Source: UBA1447 sp002329225 (GTDB lineage: Bacteria; Bacillota; Clostridia; Oscillospirales; Acutalibacteraceae). Taken from it: a DNA stretch of 64,000 nucleotides. Numbering within the stretch: the stretch's first letter is position 1; every line of letters starts with the position of its first letter. A program made the position numbers and the translations under genes. The stretch covers positions 124,001 to 188,000 of the forward strand of contig JBMNVN010000003.1 in the NCBI GenBank assembly GCA_050946835.1, in the 5' to 3' direction. Shown here in pieces: positions 17,146 to 25,559 of this stretch. Under the pieces are notes generated by a model, which worked only from the letters and a program-made list of their open reading frames with translations, did not search any database and was not told the DNA's origin.

Positions 17146-17898
17146 ATGTTTAAAAAAATCGTTTCGCTCTTTTGTTCCGCTCTCCTAGTCCTCACAATGC
17201 TTACAGGCTGCCAATCCGTCAAAAAGGTAATTGACAAATTCAAACCGGAAGAAACCGGTATCAGCGGCAGCCTTGAGGATACTCAGAAAGAGGATACTTC
17301 AGGCAAAGAAGAAACTGCAACCGACTCACCCGCTACCGAAACAATTAAAGCACCTCAGGTTATTACATATTACACAGTAAAAAAACTCGTCACTAAAGAT
17401 GAGGTTGATATCGGCTTTGATGTGGAAATCCCGAAAATAGTGACTGATAATCCCGGAGCCGAGATAATAAACACAAAAATCGATATATACAAGGTCAAAA
17501 TAGAAAAAGAATACGCAAAATCAGGCAATTTAGCGGAGTACGATAAGATTATCAAATGCAACTACAAAACGGCCGTTAAAGACAATCTGCTTTTTATTTC
17601 CGTATATACCTCCGGCGGTGTTCTGTACAGCGAGGGGTTCGCCGAGAATTATCACTATGCATATGATTATGTGGAAGACAGAGAGCTTTCCACCGATGAG
17701 CTGATTGACTTTTTCGGCATGAATAAAGATCAGATTTTAACAAAAGTAAATACCGCTCTCGTCAAAGAGGGAATGGAGTCGGTTGCGGGCTTTGATAAAA
17801 TCAGCTTATTTGTAGATGAAAACGGTAAGATTTGTGCGGATACCTTGGCACCGAGCATGCTGGGACCGGAGTACCCGTTTATCGTTATTTTAGACTGA
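17146..17898 (+). CDS. Lipoprotein, paralogue of the preceding external domain
   Basis: The 250-residue protein has a lipoprotein signal peptide (MFKKIV, hydrophobic core, LTGC with Cys22), a linker rich in Asp, Thr and Glu (to ~65), and a C-terminal domain. That domain shares with the upstream protein the order of a beta-rich segment, a region with YNY/YHYAYDY, then an acidic-loop segment ending in SLFVDENGKI. It lies 47 bp downstream in the same direction and is probably cotranscribed. The protein would sit on the outer face of the membrane beside its paralogue. The fold resembles DUF3298-type domains; function is unknown. Confidence 0.75.
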   Translation: MFKKIVSLFCSALLVLTMLTGCQSVKKVIDKFKPEETGISGSLEDTQKEDTSGKEETATDSPATETIKAPQVITYYTVKKLVTKDEVDIGFDVEIPKIVTDNPGAEIINTKIDIYKVKIEKEYAKSGNLAEYDKIIKCNYKTAVKDNLLFISVYTSGGVLYSEGFAENYHYAYDYVEDRELSTDELIDFFGMNKDQILTKVNTALVKEGMESVAGFDKISLFVDENGKICADTLAPSMLGPEYPFIVILD

Positions 17899-17947
17899 CA
17901 GTTTGCGGCGCTGCCTTATGCAGAGCATTATTTAATCGCTTAGCGTA

Positions 17948-17969
17948 TCGGAGTTATTTGACACTCCGA
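17948..17969 (+). terminator. Weak hairpin after lipoprotein gene
   Basis: TCGGAGT (17948-17954) pairs with ACTCCGA (17963-17969) around an 8-nt loop. The following bases (CTTGGCTT) are only partly T-rich, so termination is uncertain and read-through into the radical SAM gene is possible. Confidence 0.35.
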
Positions 17970-18012
17970 CTTGGCTTATTACGTTTATTTTTAAAAACTC
18001 ACGGGGGCAATT

Positions 18013-19533
18013 ATGGAAAAAAGCTTATCACTTCTCTTAATCTATCCGGACTTTCTCGAAAGTGAAAAGTATACAAGAGGTAAATTGGGCAATTACAGCG
18101 AGGGACTTGCGTCAATTTCCGCCGTATTGAAAAACGCCGGTTACAGCGTTGAATTGTATCATCAATGCTATATGCCGGACGAAAAAGAGTTTATCGAAAA
18201 GGTTCAGAGCTTTAATCCCGACCTTATAGGCTTCACTGCCAGAACTACCGCCATACCGTTTATTACGGAGATGTGCTCATGGCTTAAACAATCCGTACCG
18301 GAGAAAATGGTCATTATCGGCGGCTACCACCCCACTCTGGTTCCGGAAGAAGTGCTCGCAATTGAAGGCTGTGACGCCGTAGTTGTAGGCGAGGGCGAAT
18401 ACCCCACATTAGAACTTATGGACTGCATGAGCAAAGGTGAAGATTACACAAACATTCAGAGCATCTTTTTTAAAACGCCTGAGGGCGATATTATTAAAAA
18501 CCCCATAAGACCTTTGCTGGAAAACCTGGACGAGCTCCCCTTCCCCGACTTTGAGCTTTTTGATTTTGAAAACCTTGACCGGTCAAAAAACTTTACTGCC
18601 ATGGTTATGCTTTCAAGAGGCTGCCTGTTCAGCTGCACCTATTGCGGCAATTCCCAGTTCCGCAACGTTTACCCGAATAAAAGCAAATATTCACGCTTCA
18701 GAAGTCCGCAAAAGTCTATTGAGCTGCTTGAGCTTCTGCTGAAAAAATATCCCTTTATAAAGTTCCTCGAATTCCGCGACGCTATTTTCAACATGTACAA
18801 AGACTGGTTCTATGAATTTATGCCCATGTACATCGAAAGGATTAATCTGCCTTTCAACTGTAATCTGCGCTTTGACATGCTCGATGAAGATATGGTCAGA
18901 ATGCTTAAAGAGGGCGGCTGTTATATGATTGACATCGGGCTGGAGACCGGCAACGAGGAATTCCGCACCAAGTACCTGCGCCGCAAAATGAAAAATGACC
19001 ATATTATTGAAGTTTCCAAATGGTTCAGAAAGTACAAAATCACAACCCTGACGTACAATATTGTGGGTCTGCCTTATGAAACGCTGGAACTTTCGCTGGA
19101 AACCATAAAACTTAACGCCAAAATGGATGTTGACAAGGTTACCCCGAACATTTTTTATCCCTATCCGATGACTGTTCTTGAGCAGACGGCAAAAGATGCA
19201 GGCTTTATGGACCCTTCAGTTGACCCGAATGACCCGGTTCAACTTAGGATGCCGCAATATAAAAAGTCCGATATTCTGTTTATCTCAACTAACTTCAATC
19301 GGCTTGTTAAAAAATACAAAGCCATCTTTGCCTTACCGCCCGAAATTGCCAAGAAGAAGGAAGAAAAGCTGGATAAACGGATAATAAGCAAGTATTACCC
19401 GAGATTTTTGCTTTATAAAATTGCCTATGCTAAACGAAGGGCAATGGTAGTTTTTAAACGGACGCTTAAAAAGGTTTCTCCCAAGCTTTTTGTGTTCCTC
19501 AAAGGCAAAACCATGAGGGAAATGACAAGTTAA
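18013..19533 (+). CDS. B12-binding-domain radical SAM protein
   Basis: The 506-residue protein has an N-terminal cobalamin-binding-like Rossmann domain (residues ~1-140, with FTARTTAIPF, GGYHPTLVPEE and GEGEYPTLEL) and a radical SAM barrel (~195-400) whose cluster motif is C204xxxC208xxC211 in SRGCLFSCTYCGN. A basic C-terminal tail of ~90 residues has no assigned fold. Members of this class modify lipids, hopanoids, antibiotics or tRNA; the substrate here cannot be deduced. The start ATG follows GGGGGC. It may be cotranscribed with the two upstream membrane proteins, but a weak hairpin separates them. It is followed by a strong terminator. Confidence 0.88.
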   Translation: MEKSLSLLLIYPDFLESEKYTRGKLGNYSEGLASISAVLKNAGYSVELYHQCYMPDEKEFIEKVQSFNPDLIGFTARTTAIPFITEMCSWLKQSVPEKMVIIGGYHPTLVPEEVLAIEGCDAVVVGEGEYPTLELMDCMSKGEDYTNIQSIFFKTPEGDIIKNPIRPLLENLDELPFPDFELFDFENLDRSKNFTAMVMLSRGCLFSCTYCGNSQFRNVYPNKSKYSRFRSPQKSIELLELLLKKYPFIKFLEFRDAIFNMYKDWFYEFMPMYIERINLPFNCNLRFDMLDEDMVRMLKEGGCYMIDIGLETGNEEFRTKYLRRKMKNDHIIEVSKWFRKYKITTLTYNIVGLPYETLELSLETIKLNAKMDVDKVTPNIFYPYPMTVLEQTAKDAGFMDPSVDPNDPVQLRMPQYKKSDILFISTNFNRLVKKYKAIFALPPEIAKKKEEKLDKRIISKYYPRFLLYKIAYAKRRAMVVFKRTLKKVSPKLFVFLKGKTMREMTS

Positions 19534-19560
19534 GTACTTTTACTTTACACTCAAAAATGA

Positions 19561-19590
19561 GCCGCCGGCGAAAAGCCGACGGCCTTTTTT
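19561..19590 (+). terminator. Intrinsic terminator after radical SAM gene
   Basis: GCCGCCGGC (19561-19569) pairs with GCCGACGGC (19575-19583, one mismatch) and is followed by CTTTTTT. On the minus strand the same stem is followed by TCATTTTTG, so it may also serve leuB. Confidence 0.8.
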
Positions 19591-19612
19591 GTGTAATTAT
19601 AATTAAAGCGGA

Positions 19613-20683
19613 TTAAAGCAGGCTTACAACCAAATCCCCCATTTGAGTTGTGCCGACTTTTTGGCAGCCTTCCTCGTAAATATCAGGTGTGCGAGCGGTT
19701 TTCATCGCTTCGCTGACGGCTTTTTCAACTGCGGCGGCGGCTTCATCAAGCCCGAAGGAGTATTTAAGCATCATCGCAACGGAAAGGATGGTCGCCAAAG
19801 GGTTTGATATGCCCTTGCCGGCAATATCCGGCGCAGAACCGTGAATAGGCTCATATAGTCCGAAGTTGCCGTCGGCAAGGCTGGCGGAGGCCAACATACC
19901 TATGGAGCCGCTGAGCATGGAAGCCTCGTCGGAGAGGATGTCGCCGAAAATGTTTGAGGTCACGATTACGTCAAATTGAGAGGGATTGCGGATAAGCTGC
20001 ATGGCGCAGTTGTCAACATACATGTGGGAAAGCTGCACATCCGGGTACTCTTCAGCCAATTCCACTACGGTTTCACGCCACAGACGGGAAGATTCCAGAA
20101 CGTTGGCCTTATCCACGGAGCAGAGGCGTCCGCTTCTTTTGCGTGCCATTTCAAAACCGACTTTCGCTATACGGCGAATTTCCGGCACGGTATACATTTC
20201 CGTATCAAAGGCGGCGGGGACACCGTCTTTTTCGCAACGGCCTCTTTCGCCGAAGTAAATACCTCCGGTCAGCTCACGGACAACCATTATATCCAGGCTG
20301 CTGCCGATAATTTCTTCCTTTATCGGAGACGCGGCCTTTAAAGCTTCAAAAATCCTTGCGGGACGAAGGTTAGCATACAGCCCCAAGCCGCCGCGAATAC
20401 CCAAAAGTCCGGCTTCCGGGCGAAGATGTCCGGGTAAAGTTTCCCACTTTTCGCCGCCTACGGCGCCCAATAAAACACTGTCGGCTTTTTTGCAGGATTC
20501 CAAAGTTGCTTCCGGCAGAGGTACTCCCGTTTCGTCAATGGCACAGCCGCCCATGAGTTGAAAATCATAACGGGTTTTAAAGCCGAATTTTTCCCCGGCT
20601 GCATCAAGGACTTTAAGGGCCTCGTCGGTAATTTCCGGGCCGATTCCGTCGCCCTTGATTACGGTAATGTTATAAGTTTTCAT
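19613..20683 (-). CDS. leuB: 3-isopropylmalate dehydrogenase
   Basis: LeuB oxidises and decarboxylates 3-isopropylmalate with NAD+ in leucine synthesis. The 356-residue protein has the family N-terminus (VIKGDGIGPEITDEAL), RELTGGIYFGERGR, the substrate-binding Arg/Lys/Tyr region and the late motif EPIHGSAPDIAGKGISNPLA. I chose ATG 20683 over the in-frame TTG one codon upstream because GAGGAG lies 6 nt before the ATG. It follows leuA by 72 bp and is probably in the same T-box controlled transcript. leuC and leuD are not adjacent, which is unusual. Confidence 0.95.
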   Translation of the reverse strand: MKTYNITVIKGDGIGPEITDEALKVLDAAGEKFGFKTRYDFQLMGGCAIDETGVPLPEATLESCKKADSVLLGAVGGEKWETLPGHLRPEAGLLGIRGGLGLYANLRPARIFEALKAASPIKEEIIGSSLDIMVVRELTGGIYFGERGRCEKDGVPAAFDTEMYTVPEIRRIAKVGFEMARKRSGRLCSVDKANVLESSRLWRETVVELAEEYPDVQLSHMYVDNCAMQLIRNPSQFDVIVTSNIFGDILSDEASMLSGSIGMLASASLADGNFGLYEPIHGSAPDIAGKGISNPLATILSVAMMLKYSFGLDEAAAAVEKAVSEAMKTARTPDIYEEGCQKVGTTQMGDLVVSLL

Positions 20684-20755
20684 CAATAACTCCTCATATA
20701 TTTATTTTTCAGTTTACGGTATTTTATCAAAAACCGTCTTTGGGGGCAAGAGCGC

Positions 20756-22447
20756 TTACTTTTTTAATGAGCGGTTTATTGCACAGAGTATACCCCGTAT
20801 TGAAGCATAGTTAATGTTGTGGGAGATACCCACGCCGAAAACGGTCTCACCCTCGGGGGTCTCCAACTGGATATAGGAAACGGCCTTTGCGTCCGACCCC
20901 ACCGAAATGGCGTGTTCCGCATAATTAACAAACTTGTAGCCGCTTATCCCCACCGTGGAAAGAGCCTGGAAGAAAGCGTCAATCGGGCCGTTACCTCTGC
21001 CCGTTATATCCACAGGCTCGTTGCCGTTACACTTAAGCTTGCCCTCAAAGCGGGCCCTCGGACATTCTTCGCCGTTTTCGCCCTCATCATAGAACTTGTT
21101 GGCTGTGAGTTTATAGGGTTCACCGTTATCAATATATTCACTCTTAAACAAGTCCATAACCTCGTCCGCCCGGACTTCCCGGCCCACCTTGTCGCTGTAC
21201 TCCTTGACCACCCTTGCAAAATCGGGATGCATGGCCTTCGGGAGGTCATAACCGAAAACATTACTCATTATAAAGGCTACGCCGCCCTTACCGGACTGGC
21301 TGTTTATCCTGATAATCGGCTCATATGCTCTGCCGATATCCGCCGGGTCGATGGGAAGATAAGGTACCTCCCAATACTCGGTGCCGCTGTTTTTCATATA
21401 GGCTTCCCCTTTGTTGATAGCGTCCTGGTGGGAGCCGGAAAAGGCGGTAAATACCAGTTCGCCCGCATAGGGGTGACGAACGGGTACAATCATATCCGTT
21501 GTACGCTCATAAATTTCCTTTATCCGATTTATCTCGCTGAAATCCAGACCCGGGTCTATGGCCTGAGTGTACATATTCAAAGCAAGAGTGATAATGTCCA
21601 GATTCCCCGTTCTTTCTCCGTTGCCGAAAAGCGTACCCTCAACTCTGTCTGCCCCCGCAAGCAAGCCCAATTCGGCGGTAGCCACCGCCGTTCCCCTGTC
21701 GTTATGGGGGTGCAGGCTTATAATGGCGGCTTCTCTGTTGGGAAGTTTGGAGCAAAAATACTCAATCTGGTCGGCAAACCAGTTGGGGGGGCTGCTTTCC
21801 ACCGTGGTGGGCAGGTTAAGTATAATCTTATCCTCTTTACTTGAGCCGAGCACTTCCATTACGCCGCGACAAACATCCACCGCATAGTCCATTTCCGTAC
21901 CCATAAAGCTTTCCGGGGAATACTCATAGCGGATGTTGCAGTCGGTTTTTGCCGCCGCCTCATCCCCGAGCGCCTTAATAAGCTTTGCTCCTTCTATGGC
22001 AATTTTCTTTACCCCCTCCATATCCTGCCTGAAAACAACTTTGCGCTGCAGTTTGGAGGTGGAATTATAAAAATGGACAATAACATTTTTCGCCCCGTCA
22101 ATGGCCTCGAACGTTCTTTTTATCAGATGTTCCCTTGCCTGGACCAACACCTGAATGGTGACATCGTCGGGTATATGTCCGCCCTCAATCAGCTCACGCA
22201 GAATTTCATACTCAGTTTCGGAAGCGGAGGGGAAGCCCACCTCAATCTCCTTTATACCAATATCACAGAGCAGCTTAAACATCTCAAGCTTTTCTTCAAG
22301 ATTCATCGGGTCAATCAGAGCCTGATTCCCGTCCCTGAGATCCACGCTGCACCAGATAGGGTGCTTTTCGATTTTGTTGTTCGGCCATTGTCGGTTCTTC
22401 AGCTCAACAGGCTCAAACGGAATGTACTTTTCACAGCCTTTTTTCAT
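20756..22447 (-). CDS. leuA: 2-isopropylmalate synthase
   Basis: LeuA condenses acetyl-CoA with 2-oxoisovalerate, the first committed step of leucine synthesis. The 563-residue protein is of the longer LeuA type 2 class: catalytic barrel with SVDLRDGNQALIDPM near the N-terminus, SLHPHNDRGTAVA (metal-binding His-x-His region) and LFGNGERTGNLD, then a linker and a C-terminal regulatory domain (ITGRGNGPIDAFFQAL onward) that binds leucine in this family. ATG 22447 is preceded by GGGAGGAG; the frame extends 17 codons upstream but that part overlaps the terminator of the T-box leader. Control is by the leader at 22474-22770. Confidence 0.96.
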   Translation of the reverse strand: MKKGCEKYIPFEPVELKNRQWPNNKIEKHPIWCSVDLRDGNQALIDPMNLEEKLEMFKLLCDIGIKEIEVGFPSASETEYEILRELIEGGHIPDDVTIQVLVQAREHLIKRTFEAIDGAKNVIVHFYNSTSKLQRKVVFRQDMEGVKKIAIEGAKLIKALGDEAAAKTDCNIRYEYSPESFMGTEMDYAVDVCRGVMEVLGSSKEDKIILNLPTTVESSPPNWFADQIEYFCSKLPNREAAIISLHPHNDRGTAVATAELGLLAGADRVEGTLFGNGERTGNLDIITLALNMYTQAIDPGLDFSEINRIKEIYERTTDMIVPVRHPYAGELVFTAFSGSHQDAINKGEAYMKNSGTEYWEVPYLPIDPADIGRAYEPIIRINSQSGKGGVAFIMSNVFGYDLPKAMHPDFARVVKEYSDKVGREVRADEVMDLFKSEYIDNGEPYKLTANKFYDEGENGEECPRARFEGKLKCNGNEPVDITGRGNGPIDAFFQALSTVGISGYKFVNYAEHAISVGSDAKAVSYIQLETPEGETVFGVGISHNINYASIRGILCAINRSLKK

Positions 22448-22461
22448 AAGAACATCTCCTC

Positions 22462-22505
22462 CCAAAATAAAAACGCCCCTATGCCTATATTTCGGCAAAG
22501 GGGCG
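22462..22505 (-). terminator. Regulated terminator of the leu T-box leader
   Basis: CGCCCC at 22505-22500 (minus-strand reading) pairs with GGGGCG at 22479-22474; the hairpin is followed by TTTTTATTTT on the minus strand. It competes with the T-box antiterminator and lies 15 nt ahead of the leuA start. Confidence 0.85.
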
Positions 22506-22770
22506 CGGATTTACTCCTCGCGGTACCACCCTAATTCAGCGGCAAAGCCGCCCTCACAGGCCTCCAACAAGGCCCTGACTGTTAACGCTGTCTTGCGTCC
22601 TGCCCTAAATAACTCAGGCAGGCGACTCCGGAGTGAGTTATGCACACATTTTGCGGCACCGGTTTGCACCAAACACCGGTTCTCTGAAGCTCGCCGGGCG
22701 AAAGGCTTAGTTTCGCTGTGTCTTTCTTCCTTCACGGTCTTTCGGGTAATCAATATTAAACTTTAGGACT
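22474..22770 (-). ncRNA. T-box leader (Leu specifier CTC) of leuA
   Basis: On the minus strand the leader contains the T-box core AGGGTGGTACCGCG (22519-22532), which pairs with the uncharged tRNA acceptor end and forms the antiterminator. Stem I shows the AGAGAACCGG...TTGGTGCAAACC element (the GGTG-containing distal part) and a specifier codon CTC (22635-22637) in the context ATAA-CTC-ACTCCGGAGT, giving Leu. A terminator stem GCCCCTTTGCC/GGCATAGGGGC (22474-22505) with TTTTTATTTT follows. Uncharged tRNA-Leu would favour read-through into leuA-leuB. Confidence 0.92.
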
Positions 22771-22798
22771 ATTTTAACAGTAAAAATCGGTTTGTCAA
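22771..22798 (-). promoter_or_regulatory. Promoter of leuA T-box leader
   Basis: Minus strand: perfect TTGACA (22793-22798), 16-bp spacer, TAAAAT (22771-22776). The transcript would begin near 22764. Confidence 0.7.
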
Positions 22799-22819
22799 CT
22801 ATTTTTGCCGTTTTTTCTT

Positions 22820-23065
22820 TTACAAGTTATCATTGGCTGTCCGTTTATTCCCAGTATTTTTTCGAGGTTTAAAGACAGTTATCACCCTTAACATTTCAAA
22901 TTTCACACTTTGTGGAAGCTCTGAAATCCTTTTGAATATTGCATTTTGCCCCTTTAGCATTATTATGACATACTCCCCTGAGAAGAAGTCATAAATAAAA
23001 CGCTGTTTTGGGCTGTTTTTACATTCACAAAATCCCATAAAATCAAGCTTTTCCGAGTGTAGCAT
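22820..23065 (-). CDS. Hypothetical protein, 81 residues
   Basis: The frame follows a good Shine-Dalgarno (AGGGAG, 7 nt from ATG 23065). The product has two Cys near residue 13-15 (FCECKN), a middle segment YVIIMLKGQ and a region RISELPQSVKFEM whose DNA recurs in degraded form at 25121-25160. The C-terminus is basic. I recognise no family. It lies in the AT-rich segment between the leuA leader promoter and the DUF554 gene, and it could be a remnant of an acquired element instead of a working gene. Confidence 0.4.
   Translation of the reverse strand: MLHSEKLDFMGFCECKNSPKQRFIYDFFSGEYVIIMLKGQNAIFKRISELPQSVKFEMLRVITVFKPRKNTGNKRTANDNL
22888..22930 (-). repeat. Degenerate repeat copy A
   Basis: Partner of the repeat at 25121-25162; here it lies within the 81-residue reading frame and codes for RISELPQSVKFEM. 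Same orientation as copy B. Confidence 0.55.
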
Positions 23066-23182
23066 TTGTTTGCTCCCTGACTAAGTTTATGGTACTAAAT
23101 GAGGGCATTTTTTTCAAGTTATACTTTGAAATGTTGCCCCTTATTTTTGCAATAAAACCGCTTCATATCAATCTTTTAATTG

Positions 23183-23926
23183 CTATCTGCTAAAAAGCTC
23201 GACAACCTCCCCCATAATGTTCGCCCACAAAACTGCAAAGACTATTGTCGGCAACATATTTGCCACTTTCATTTTTCTTCCCCATATAAGATTAATGCCG
23301 ACACAGAATATCAGCATGGAGCCTGTCATAGACATATATGACAGAGCCGTTTCGCTTAAAAAAGGCTCTAAAAACTTTGCAAATAAAGTAACCGTTCCTT
23401 GAAAGATCCCGACCGACAATGCGGAAAATGCGGCGCCGATTCCCATTGACGAAGTCATAACAATAATAATTATAAAGTCTAAAACCGATTTTGCATATAA
23501 TAAAGACGGGTCTCCCGCCAAAGCATCTTGAATAGAGCCGACTACAGCCATAGCACCTATGCAGACCGTAAATGATGCATCTAAAAAGGCATCTGTAAAT
23601 CCCGCATCTTTTTCGTTCCTCGTTTTAACTTTAAGCCATTCCCCAAATCTCTGCAAACGAAACTCTATGTCAATCCATTCCCCTACAAGTGAACCTAATA
23701 CAAAACAGCATATTACCATCAAGCTTGCACCGCTTTCAATTTTTCCGTTCTCCACGGTAAATGCCTCTTTCAAGGTGCCGCTTATCCCGATAAAAAGCAC
23801 GCTTAAGCCGACCGCCTTGGATACAATGTCCTGCATTTTTTCTTTAAAGGCCTTTCCGAAAACTCGTCCTATAACGCCCGCCGCAATAATGGCAACTACA
23901 TTTACAATCGTCCCTGTTCCTATCAT
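23183..23926 (-). CDS. DUF554 family membrane protein
   Basis: The 247-residue protein has about seven hydrophobic segments and the DUF554 pattern: GTIVNVVAIIAAGVIGRVFG at the N-terminus, AVGLSVLFIGISG, LGSLVGEWIDIE, then FTVCIGAMAVVGSIQDALAGD and a C-terminal GINLIWGRKMKVANMLPTIVFA. The family is a bacterial inner-membrane protein of unknown function, possibly a transporter. I chose ATG 23926 behind CGGAGATAAA; the frame extends 17 codons further but without a ribosome site. It sits in an AT-richer stretch next to the YhcG-type nuclease gene. Confidence 0.85.
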   Translation of the reverse strand: MIGTGTIVNVVAIIAAGVIGRVFGKAFKEKMQDIVSKAVGLSVLFIGISGTLKEAFTVENGKIESGASLMVICCFVLGSLVGEWIDIEFRLQRFGEWLKVKTRNEKDAGFTDAFLDASFTVCIGAMAVVGSIQDALAGDPSLLYAKSVLDFIIIIVMTSSMGIGAAFSALSVGIFQGTVTLFAKFLEPFLSETALSYMSMTGSMLIFCVGINLIWGRKMKVANMLPTIVFAVLWANIMGEVVELFSR

Positions 23927-24024
23927 TTTATCTCCGTTTCTAATATTGTTTTTTACAAATATATTTTGAATTATCATGGCATCGGCGCCATCATCGGCTT
24001 AAAAAGTTCTACATTGATGTACTA

Positions 24025-25035
24025 TTATGCATCGTCAGAAAGTGTTTCTGCCAATTCAATATATTCTTTTAACTTCTTCTGAAGTAGTTTTTTATCAATC
24101 AATTTAAGGTTGTATTCCGAAACCATTGTCGGAGACAAGCTGCGACTAAGGGCAAATTCCACAACCTCATCATCCTTGCTTGCACAGAGAATTACGCCTA
24201 CACTGGGATTCTCATTTTCTTTTTTCGTTTCACGATCGAGGGCTTCTAAATAGAGATTCATCTTGCCTACATACTCAGGCTTGAATTCACCAATTTTCAA
24301 TTCAAATGCTGCAAGGCACGAAAGTCCTCTGTGGTAGAATAATAAATCGATATAATAATCGTGCTTTCCGACTTGAATACGATATTCTTCTCCAATGAAA
24401 GTAAAATCTTTGCCAATTTCAAGAATAAAATCTTTCAAATTTCTTATAATAGATTTCTGTAAATCACGCTCTGAAACAGTTTCAGGCACGTCAAGAAAAT
24501 CAAGCACATAATTATCAAGGAAGACATTTCCCGTTGACTTTCTTGATTCTTCTATGGCAGGCATTATCGGTTTTTGAGACAGCATATATCTTTCGTAATA
24601 ACCGCTGTCAATTTGCCTTGCCAATTCCCTTGCGCTATATTTTTCTTTTACGCACATACTCATGTAAAATATGCGTTCTTCCATCGTCTTGCACGCAGAC
24701 ATTATCTTTAAATGATTGGACCAGTTCAATTGTGTCAACAGTGTTGACACTTTTTGATTTTCCTTATAAAGCTCATAAAACTGCTTCATTCTGTAAAGTC
24801 CGCGACGATTAAAACCTTTCAAGTCAGGGTAATTCTCTGCAAAAAAGTCAGCCAATTTCTGAACAAAGGCATCGCCGTATTCAGTATTTTCGGACTGCAG
24901 GCTAATATATTCTCCAATATCACGATACATTAAAATCAGTTCCTCGTTGACTTTACGATAAGCACGTTCTTTGGCAGACTCGATAATATCAATGATTTTT
25001 TCAAATTGCTCACTATAATATATTAAATCATTCAT
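24025..25035 (-). CDS. YhcG/DUF1016-type PDDEXK nuclease protein
   Basis: The 336-residue protein has the DUF1016 layout: an N-terminal helical DNA-binding-like domain (LNWSNHLKIMSACKTMEERIFYM; GFNRRGLYRMKQFY) and a C-terminal PDDEXK nuclease domain with D230 in YYIDLLFYHR and E245-x-K247 in AAFELK. Proteins of this family are accessory genes scattered across bacteria, often next to restriction-modification or mobile genes; their natural role is not settled. Codon use is more AT-rich than in the flanking genes, which suggests transfer. The ATG follows AGGAGAG. No methylase or other partner gene is adjacent. Confidence 0.88.
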   Translation of the reverse strand: MNDLIYYSEQFEKIIDIIESAKERAYRKVNEELILMYRDIGEYISLQSENTEYGDAFVQKLADFFAENYPDLKGFNRRGLYRMKQFYELYKENQKVSTLLTQLNWSNHLKIMSACKTMEERIFYMSMCVKEKYSARELARQIDSGYYERYMLSQKPIMPAIEESRKSTGNVFLDNYVLDFLDVPETVSERDLQKSIIRNLKDFILEIGKDFTFIGEEYRIQVGKHDYYIDLLFYHRGLSCLAAFELKIGEFKPEYVGKMNLYLEALDRETKKENENPSVGVILCASKDDEVVEFALSRSLSPTMVSEYNLKLIDKKLLQKKLKEYIELAETLSDDA

Positions 25036-25120
25036 AGCCGCTCTCCTTGGAGATTAATATTTTCATCACTCTATTACTTTCAATTTATTCAAAATGGATT
25101 ATACCTTAGCCCATTATATT

Positions 25121-25162
25121 CATTTTTAATTTCATACTTTCTTTGCGGAAGCTCTGAAACCC
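25121..25162 (-). repeat. Degenerate repeat copy B
   Basis: On the plus strand, ATTTCATACTTT, then GGAAGCTCTGAAAC, match 22896-22930 (copy A: ATTTCACACTTT, GGAAGCTCTGAAAT) apart from a 3-bp insertion and a few substitutions. Both copies have the same orientation and bracket the DUF554 and YhcG genes. Confidence 0.55.
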
Positions 25163-25459
25163 TATTCGTTTTAATTTTTCATTATTTCTTTACAAAATCT
25201 TATTGTTTATTGATTATTTGAATGTGATAATAGATTCACAATTATTGAATGAATTATATCATATCTTTGCACTGATTTGCGCGGATAAAGCATATTATAG
25301 CCATCGGCTCGACAAAGAAAACATCATTTTTTGTCATACTAAAGCCGGAAATTCAAAAAGATGGGCTGAACTTCCGTAAAGCTCATCCGCTTTACAGAGC
25401 AAAATTGAGATTATGTTTGATGTGCGCCGTTCTTCACCGTCTAAACCCTTCCGTTTCTG

Positions 25460-25489
25460 TTGAAAGTGTGCCCTCTTATATGGTATAAT
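25460..25489 (+). promoter_or_regulatory. Promoter of the glg operon
   Basis: TTGAAA (25460-25465), 18-bp spacer, perfect TATAAT (25484-25489). The transcript would start near 25496, ~64 nt ahead of the glgB TTG. Confidence 0.65.
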
Positions 25490-25559
25490 TTTGGCAGCGT
25501 TATGGAAACGGTAAAAAGCATGTTTTGCCGCAACCAATTATGCGGAAAGAGGTAAAAAA

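Larger units (their letters stand above)
25036..25559 (+). other. AT-rich intergenic stretch upstream of glgB
   Basis: No convincing gene was found in these 524 bp. The left half is very AT-rich. At 25121-25160 it contains a ~40-bp relative of the sequence inside the 81-residue gene at 22890-22925; on the minus strand it reads RVSELPQRKYEIKN without a start, ending at TGA. The right end holds the glgB promoter and ribosome site. Confidence 0.6.

Noticed and set aside
20819..21844. 341-codon open frame antisense to leuA
   Set aside because: It is a shadow of a highly conserved gene and lacks any domain or start signal.
23978..24024. GC-rich palindrome between the YhcG and DUF554 genes as a terminator
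   Set aside because: The GGCGCC-centred palindrome is not followed by a T tract in either direction.
25334..25537. 67-codon frame on the minus strand upstream of glgB
   Set aside because: It overlaps the glgB promoter on the other strand and shows no recognisable protein pattern.
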